In this document: piece after piece, positions 61,001-64,000 of the stretch | Position numbering within the stretch: the stretch's first letter is position 1 | Layout: each line of letters begins with the position of its first letter | Assembly (NCBI RefSeq): GCF_964340395.1 | Contig: NC_135561.1 | Location: forward strand, 10,122,732 to 10,186,731 | DNA: 64,000 nucleotides | Source: Glandiceps talaboti | Taxonomy: Eukaryota; Hemichordata; Enteropneusta; Spengelidae | Reading direction: 5' to 3' | The notes under the pieces: generated by a model | What the model was told of the DNA's origin: nothing | The model's database searches: none | What the model saw: only the letters and a program-made list of their open reading frames with translations | Made by a program: the position numbers and the translations under genes

Positions 61001-63888
61001 AATTTTCACTTGATGTGTGTCCTACGGTTAAAAGCTAAACATGGGAATCGTTAGAAATTGAATTAAAGGTACAGATTACATGTTCGAGTTTATAGAAGTC
61101 ATCCTGCAATTTCTTTACATCTGAGGGCTTTGTCATGTACCATTTCTAGGCAAAAGTACATATTTTATGATATAAAGAAGGGTTTATAGCTAGCACAGCT
61201 CTCAGATCCCCCCCCCCCCCATACAGAATTGTCAGTTACAATGTACAATAAAGCTAAGCTAAACCTAAATTGTATAATTATTTTGACAATAGCCATATCC
61301 AAACTTGTTTCAAACACACTAACAGCAAACTCTTATATACATAATGGAGTGAACATGTAGTTTTAAGTAAAATGGAAATATTTTGAAAGTTTCTCAAAGA
61401 AGGAATTAGATTTTAGAATGCCTACATTGACATATATATATGTACATGTGTTATTCATTCCTTCAGATTGGTATGCTAAGTATTGGATGTCATAAAGTGA
61501 ATTTCCAACATGAACTGACAGAAGAAGCTACCGAATCTGCTAATAAACAGCTTCTTCAATATGTGAAAGAGTTGCTACCAGTTGTACATGATGAGGGAAA
61601 GGAAGAGGAGGAAAACAAAGGCACTGACCAGAGAAATTTAGAATTCCAGGTGAATATAATTGATTGACAGTATAAACACCGAAATAAAGTGATTTCACAG
61701 TGTGCAACAATTGTTTATAGCATTTATGTCATGTGTAATGTATACTGTCAATTGGAAAGTAAATCATAAATTACAATATAGTGTTAACAAAGATGTCATA
61801 AAACATCTAAATCTCACTCGGAGCTAGTTAGATATACATTTAATCACAGTTATGATAATAACATGTCAGTGTGAAATTAGAATTGTCACATTTGAGAAAT
61901 CAGTCAATTTTTTTTACACCAAAATATGTTCTACAGTGATAGGGCTCTCTTGCAGGAAATACTACCAATTTCAAAATCAATGTTACTTTGTCATAACGAA
62001 CATTTCAGATATGTCATTGAAAATAACCACATGTAGATATTAAAATTGAAATCAAAACATTTGATAAAAATTCGGCTCTTAAACTTTACAGGAATTGTAT
62101 GAACTGGCACAGAGGAAGTTCTTGAGACAAGTATCGGTTTTCGCTGATAACATGGACACACAGGCATATCCTAGGCTGTTTCTACTTGATTACTATAAAA
62201 GAGGTAATGATAATGGTGATGAAGAATCGGGTAACCAAGGTGACAAAGCCATGGAAACTGACCAGGATGATGCAAAAGGTGATGGAGAGCATGTCAAGTC
62301 ACAAGAAGATGATGGTGATGGAGAATGTAACCAGGGTAACCAAGGTGATAACTCTGATAACAAGGAAGGAAAAGAGGAAGACATGGAGATTGAGAGAGGG
62401 GATGATCCAACATCTGAACAAGGAGATGGAAACATGGCAAAGAAGGTAGAACCAAACACTAGCTGTACATTTGACTTTAGGTTCTTCAGATCTGTTTCTG
62501 TTAGCTATCATAGTTACATGTACATTTTGTATTTAACGTGCATCATAATGGAGATGTAAAGACGCAAATCTTGCCAAAACATCTGCACATACATAAAACT
62601 TGTTAAGACACAAGTAAACATGAATGTAATCTAAACCTAATGCCACTACTGGTAATGTTACAACTCATAACATCAAAGTAAAGCGTTTTCTGTATGTACC
62701 ACAATCGTTTATAACATCCATATCATGTGTAAAAGTATACTGTTTCATTTGTTATTTGACCACATTAGAAAGGCCAAATGCTAGGTTTGTAAATAAACTA
62801 GTTGAAACAGTATACTTTTACACTCGATATGAATGTAATAAACAAGTGTAGCACATAGAAAGAGTGCTTTACTTCAGTTTTACCCATTGTAATTTTAAAC
62901 AAAATTGGCATATTCCATGCAATTCAGTGAATTGTGATATTATGTACTCATTGTTGGGCAAGGCCTATGTTATCGGTCCAGATATAACTTTTCTCCATGA
63001 ACTTATATTTTGTAGGGTGATGATGACAAGCCAACAGCAACAGTCAATATGGAGCCTAAACTAATTACTTACTTACTATGTGAACATGATGAGGTAAGAT
63101 TAAGACATTGACTTCAAATCAGTTAACATATATCAGATGTTTTGATATTTAGATGGTTTTTTTTGTTTGGGGAAGAAGTTTCAGAAATTTACCAATACAT
63201 ATATCAAGTGAGTGTTGAAAGTATTTCATCTAGTGGTTATAATGTTATAGAAATCTAAAAATACACCTTTTAACATTATGTCATCATAAGAACAGTGCAA
63301 CAAATGATAGAACATCTGTACTTTTACCTCATGAAGTTCTCTATTTGCTTATTTTGCACATTAAATAATGTCGAACATAAAAGCCATAGTTTTTTTTTGC
63401 CCTTGGATAATACATGTATAAATCTTTGCAAAAAAAAAAGAAAAATGCTGAGAAAACTATAAAAACTCTGAATTGCATATTTGTATAATTATGTTTGAAA
63501 TACTTGGTTATGAATTTCTTAATAAGTGGTGAAATGTTTCATCTTTAGGATTATAGTAAAGCTTTTCGGTAATTTCTTGCAAAATATTATCAAATTATTA
63601 AAGCGACCAGTTGTAAAGCCATAGTATTACCATCAAAATGTAACATAAAACTTCTCTTTTAAATAGTTTCAGTATCTATTTCGAATTCATAAAACTGATA
63701 ACTATCAATATTCTTTTTCAAAGGGATGGCACTACTTGGAAGAAGGAGTCCCACTTTGTTCTGAAGATCCTGAGGGTTTCCTGGCAACCGTGGCACCCTA
63801 TTTAGCCAGGATTCTAGCTATTGTCAAGCATGGACCAATCAGCTTAGATCTTACCAACGATAAAGCGTTAATAAACATATTAATGGAG
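24808..63888 (+). CDS. Giant tandem-ROCO protein with MBT, EF-hand and two TIR domains (3' incomplete)
   Basis: Fifty coding exons with GT-AG borders join in phase from ATG 24808 to the last complete exon at 63724-63888, giving 2,928 residues with no stop. The gene continues past the window. Order: basic/polyQ N-terminus (1-202), cysteine-type LRRs (229-376), degenerate Roc and COR (377-879), Cys-pair region (880-999), unassigned (1000-1154), MBT (1155-1261), unassigned (1262-1471), LRRs with an EF-hand (about 1540-1862), intact Roc (1905-2088), COR (2089-2373), TIR1 (about 2400-2516), TIR2 (about 2552-2675), acidic linker (about 2770-2850), C-terminal block. The exons of each block are listed in the entries below. 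No membrane segment is evident. The start was chosen as the first ATG after an acceptor at the head of the lysine-rich segment. Two adjacent ROCO genes read as one is the main alternative, but no stop, start or phase break marks a border. Confidence 0.82.
25867..25940. repeat. Short dispersed repeat, copy 1 of 3
   Basis: AAAAGATTAATCAGTCTGGC, CACTAGTAGCGCTATT and following bases recur with changes at about 31568-31640 and 50651-50720, all in introns of this gene. Family unknown. Confidence 0.5.
26765..27181. repeat. (ACC/ATC)n trinucleotide array next to a splice acceptor
   Basis: More than 400 bases of CAC/CAT-type triplets, with a longer-period duplication of blocks such as CACCACCATCGTCATC. 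It ends 24 bases before the exon at 27206. Every frame is open and reads as homopolymer-like peptides, which are not genes. Confidence 0.95.
27494..27688. mobile_element. 195-bp MITE, copy 1
   Basis: Bounded by GTAAAGC and GCTTTAC, with imperfect terminal inverted repeats of about 70 bp. A second copy of exactly the same length lies in reverse orientation at 62678-62872, with long shared segments such as GGCCTTTCTAATGTGGTCAA. Confidence 0.85.
28235..29312. repeat. Composite repeat: five ~111-bp units, then three ~125-bp units, then (CA)n
   Basis: TATCTTTGCAATATGCATAA-type units begin near 28242, 28362, 28473, 28583 and 28695, each containing GTGTGGTCTTGTTGCTAG. From about 28850 a different unit (TTTTTGACC, TTGCATATT, CTGATG) repeats about three times, and GTTTTTGAGTTTAAGTCGTC leads into a CA run (29284-29310). 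The open frame at 28210-28779 is a by-product of the first array. This has the look of one dispersed element rather than a local satellite. Confidence 0.75.
31568..31640. repeat. Short dispersed repeat, copy 2 of 3
   Basis: Shares AAAAGATT...GGCCACTAGGAGTGCTATT with the copies near 25867 and 50651. Confidence 0.45.
32043..32395. repeat. (CTGT)n array with a higher-order unit
   Basis: CTGT/CTGG repeats interrupted three times by a related 45-base segment (GGCTGCC..TCAT, GTCTGCCAG, CTTGTGA, TTCCTGTCTG) starting near 32063, 32196 and 32308. So it is a minisatellite of about 110-130 bp built on a microsatellite. Confidence 0.85.
33212..36814 (+). other. ROCO gene: first COR domain
   Basis: Exons 33212-33460, 33863-34063, 34604-34747, 35739-35934 and 36678-36814 (residues 571-879). 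Visible COR features are the ILHMMGKVLFF segment followed by an aromatic PWF helix, a long middle with [12 protein letters not shown], and the C-terminal [19 protein letters not shown] pattern seen as W-x-G-(x)n-L in COR-B. COR mediates dimerisation in ROCO proteins. The fold seems kept although its Roc partner is degenerate. Confidence 0.65.
36995..37024. repeat. Poly-C and (CA)n
   Basis: A C run passes directly into CA dinucleotides in an intron of the ROCO gene. Confidence 0.9.
37296..38291 (+). other. ROCO gene: cysteine-pair (zinc-ribbon-like) segment
   Basis: Exons 37296-37434 and 38071-38291 (residues 880-999). CPTC and CDKC pairs about 30 residues apart look able to bind one zinc ion. 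A third pair, CPQC, followed by NCC lies near the end. Cysteine-rich tails after COR occur in some ROCO proteins, but I cannot assign a named domain. Confidence 0.5.
37523..37860. repeat. (ATGT)n arrays in both orientations
   Basis: A TATG run (37523-37563), then its inverse CATA run (about 37581-37612), then TATG again to 37842 with TGTG variants. The opposite orientations can pair with each other. Open frames here are artefacts. Confidence 0.92.
38395..38585. repeat. Minisatellite of ~65 bp, about three units
   Basis: GGAAGGGTCTATTGG, a CCCAACTTCATCACA-like stretch and GAGGTCGTAAT-like stretch repeat head to tail with substitutions, in an intron of the ROCO gene. Confidence 0.65.
39001..40092 (+). 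other. ROCO gene: unassigned block before the MBT repeat
   Basis: Exons 39001-39336 and 39964-40092 (residues 1000-1154). The sequence alternates hydrophobic strands with Gly turns (for example [14 protein letters not shown]), which suggests a beta-rich fold and faintly recalls SPRY/NHR modules. I would not assign it. Confidence 0.55.
40400..40520. repeat. GT/TGCG-rich simple repeat
   Basis: Imperfect GTGT, GTAT and GCGT runs in the intron just before the MBT exon. Confidence 0.85.
40686..41265 (+). other. ROCO gene: MBT (malignant brain tumour) repeat
   Basis: Exons 40686-40920 and 41180-41265 (residues 1155-1261). The block [48 protein letters not shown] and a tail [18 protein letters not shown] follow the MBT consensus in order. 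By alignment with the second MBT repeat of L3MBTL1, the methyl-lysine pocket residues Asp1173, Asn1176, Phe1197, Trp1200 and Tyr1204 are all present. MBT repeats bind mono- and dimethyl-lysine on histones. One repeat is seen, whereas most MBT proteins have two to four. Confidence 0.9.
41335..41466. repeat. Dispersed repeat, copy 1
   Basis: The order CATTATGCCAT, GAGCCAAGTTGAACAA, ATACTCCAGCCGTTCTA, TGACAATGC, GGTTCTGCTG is shared with about 56876-57025, also in an intron of this gene. Family unknown. Confidence 0.6.
41728..44677 (+). other. ROCO gene: unassigned block after the MBT repeat
   Basis: Exons 41728-41842, 42569-42778, 43841-44028 and 44561-44677 (residues 1262-1471). Contains [20 protein letters not shown], a Cys/His pattern (RRLVHDV, HILCDG) and helical stretches such as [14 protein letters not shown]. 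No family recognised. Confidence 0.6.
43514..43700. repeat. Compound microsatellite (CTGT, ATGT, CT)
   Basis: CTGT, then ATGT, then a CT run, in the intron before exon 43841. Confidence 0.92.
45258..45301. repeat. C-rich homopolymer tract
   Basis: CCCCA units pass into about 20 consecutive C. Confidence 0.9.
45835..47888 (+). other. ROCO gene: linker and first leucine-rich repeats of module 2
   Basis: Exons 45835-46362, 46959-47128 and 47732-47888 (residues 1472-1756). A lysine-rich linker precedes LRRs of the LP type: [49 protein letters not shown]. Repeats are about 23 residues long, as in Shoc2, MFHAS1 and other ROCO proteins. Confidence 0.85.
47320..47642. repeat. (ATGT)n microsatellite
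   Basis: Over 300 bases of ATGT with GTGT, ATGC and terminal ATGG variants, in an LRR-region intron. Confidence 0.95.
48695..48821 (+). other. ROCO gene: EF-hand exon inserted within the LRRs
   Basis: Residues 1757-1798. The loop [12 protein letters not shown] (1766-1777) has all canonical calcium ligands: Asp1, Asp3, Asn5, Gly6, hydrophobic 8 and Glu12, flanked by amphipathic helices. It lies on its own exon between LRR exons. Only one hand is visible. Confidence 0.85.
48940..49240. repeat. (CCAT)n-rich microsatellite
   Basis: Imperfect CCAT/CCAC repeats over about 300 bases, ending about 40 bases before the exon at 49281. Confidence 0.9.
49281..49472 (+). other. ROCO gene: last leucine-rich repeats before Roc2
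   Basis: Residues 1799-1862. [21 protein letters not shown] and [15 protein letters not shown] continue the LP-type repeats after the EF-hand. Confidence 0.8.
50200..50250. repeat. (CTGT)n and (CA)n
   Basis: Short tetranucleotide run followed by CA in the first Roc2 intron. Confidence 0.85.
50651..50720. repeat. Short dispersed repeat, copy 3 of 3
   Basis: AAAAGATTAATACAGTTTGG, then CCACAAGGAGTGCTGTTTTGA, as in the copies near 25867 and 31568. Confidence 0.45.
51535..51862. mobile_element. MITE with ~75-bp terminal inverted repeats
   Basis: The left arm from CAGTTCTTTTTCCAGAAGCG and the right arm (reverse complement) CAATTCTTTTCCCAGAAGCG match through CAAAGCT, AACTATCAAG and TGAGCCTGATCACAAGGTTT. 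About 328 bp long, 15 bases downstream of a Roc2 donor site. No transposase. Confidence 0.82.
51936..52006. repeat. (CAGA)n microsatellite
   Basis: About 70 bases of CAGA in a Roc2 intron. Confidence 0.95.
52600..52714 (-). mobile_element. tRNA-derived SINE fragment
   Basis: Read on the minus strand it begins GGAGTCATGATGGGTGAATG, has an A-box-like TGGTTAGAGTCG and a B-box-like GGTTCAAGCC, and continues AAAGTCCTTGGGCAA. It is homologous to the longer copy at 55961-56190. It seems cut short at its 3' side. Confidence 0.65.
54356..54432. repeat. Inverted repeat, 16-bp perfect arms
   Basis: TAGCTCTGAAAATATA at 54356-54371 and its exact complement at 54417-54432, with a second small palindrome (CTCTGAGACATTTCAGAG) between them. 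A small foldback element is likely. Confidence 0.65.
54690..55010. repeat. Degenerate tandem repeat of about 100 bp
   Basis: GTGTGAAG-AATCTGTA, TAATGGGTGTT and GGGAATAAGC/AGGAATAAGC motifs recur in order two to three times. Confidence 0.5.
55961..56190 (+). mobile_element. tRNA-derived SINE
   Basis: Begins AGAGTCATGATGGATGAATG, with A-box-like GTTTAGAGTGG and B-box-like AAGTTTGAGCC, then AAAGTCCTTGGACAAAATG shared with the copy at 52600-52714. The 3' part (CTTTAATCTTATGTGCTTATAAAGG) has no counterpart there. Confidence 0.65.
56876..57025. repeat. Dispersed repeat, copy 2
   Basis: Counterpart of 41335-41466: CATTATAGCAT, AAGCCAAGTTGAACAAG, ATACTCTGGTTGTTCTA, CAGTTCTGCTG. This copy carries a short GT microsatellite. 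Confidence 0.6.
57572..59244 (+). other. ROCO gene: TIR domain 1, catalytic glutamate replaced
   Basis: Exons 57572-57770, 57985-58213 and 59152-59244 (residues 2374-2547). TIR pattern: DVFMLYCHD, then a helix, [14 protein letters not shown], a helix, [20 protein letters not shown] and [12 protein letters not shown]. By alignment with SARM1 and plant TIRs, the NADase glutamate position is Gln2481. Glu2483 lies two residues later. This copy is probably non-catalytic and may serve in assembly. Confidence 0.82.
59740..61649 (+). other. ROCO gene: TIR domain 2, catalytic glutamate present
   Basis: Exons 59740-59842, 60197-60345, 60756-60866 and 61467-61649 (residues 2548-2729). [51 protein letters not shown] and [14 protein letters not shown] are strong TIR features of the animal ROCO/TIR class. 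Glu2641 sits at the position of SARM1 Glu642, so NAD+ hydrolysis is possible. The last exon ends in a Glu-rich tail. Confidence 0.88.
61209..61220. repeat. Poly-C run
   Basis: About 12 consecutive C in an intron of the ROCO gene. Confidence 0.85.
62092..63888 (+). other. ROCO gene: acidic linker and C-terminal block (continues off window)
   Basis: Exons 62092-62445, 63016-63093 and 63724-63888 (residues 2730-2928). A helical start ([20 protein letters not shown]) leads into about 80 residues rich in Asp, Glu, Gly and Asn with GDN/GNQGD repeats, then an ordered segment ([20 protein letters not shown] and following) of unknown fold. The frame is open at the donor 63889. Confidence 0.75.
62678..62872. 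mobile_element. 195-bp MITE, copy 2 (reverse orientation)
   Basis: Same termini and length as 27494-27688 and similar along its entire length when reverse-complemented. It lies in the intron between the exons at 62092 and 63016. A further degenerate partial copy may lie near 61690-61755. Confidence 0.85.
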
Positions 63889-64000
63889 GTATTTATGACC
63901 ATTATGTAAACATAACATTAACATACCGGTAGACTAGAGCATCTATGCACCTCAGAAATAAAATTCTTATAGGCGGAGCTGGTAACCAGTGTGGTTGTCA

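Noticed and set aside
62193-62459. Minus-strand Ser/Pro-rich frame
   Set aside because: It is the antisense shadow of the acidic linker exon.
24808-63888. LRRK-type kinase domain in the ROCO gene
   Set aside because: No protein kinase motifs (HRD, DFG) occur after either COR in the joined translation. TIR domains follow instead.

Overview
This is intron-rich animal DNA, AT-rich and full of tetranucleotide microsatellites and short inverted-repeat transposons. The domain repertoire (ROCO proteins with TIR domains, small P-loop GTPases in tandem) and the repeat style suggest an invertebrate, probably marine and either a deuterostome or a lophotrochozoan. The sequence alone does not fix the species. 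No rRNA, tRNA gene, CRISPR array or prokaryotic operon is present, and I saw no reverse transcriptase or retrovirus-like element.

Layout. (1) Bases 1-87 are the last coding exon of a small GTPase-like gene, followed by a tandem paralogue with four coding exons at 947-3281 (+). (2) Bases 3282-6207 hold no gene I can support. They separate that gene from the convergent DLAT gene. (3) DLAT, the E2 subunit of mitochondrial pyruvate dehydrogenase, lies on the minus strand (19079 down to 6208). Its 13 coding exons join in phase to 522 residues. Its introns carry a 2.1-kb hAT-like DNA transposon and several foldback elements. (4) Bases 19080-24788 are intergenic or 5' non-coding, with a CRE-like palindrome beside the DLAT start and several long inverted-repeat elements, one nested inside another. 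(5) From 24808 to the right edge runs one enormous plus-strand gene. I could join 50 coding exons with GT-AG borders and matching phases into 2,928 residues, still open at the window edge.

The giant gene is the notable object. In order it encodes: a lysine-rich, proline-rich and polyglutamine N-terminus; cysteine-type leucine-rich repeats; a degenerate Roc GTPase domain plus COR; cysteine-pair motifs and an unassigned block; an MBT methyl-lysine reader repeat with its pocket residues intact; another unassigned block; Shoc2/ROCO-type leucine-rich repeats interrupted by a canonical EF-hand; a second Roc with intact GTPase motifs plus COR; two TIR domains, of which only the second keeps the glutamate used by TIR NADases; an acidic linker; and further C-terminal sequence. 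I read it as a tandem-ROCO signalling protein joining a chromatin-type reader, calcium binding, a GTPase switch and a possible NAD-cleaving output. This is inference from motifs. That the exons form one transcript rests on unbroken phase, not on RNA evidence.
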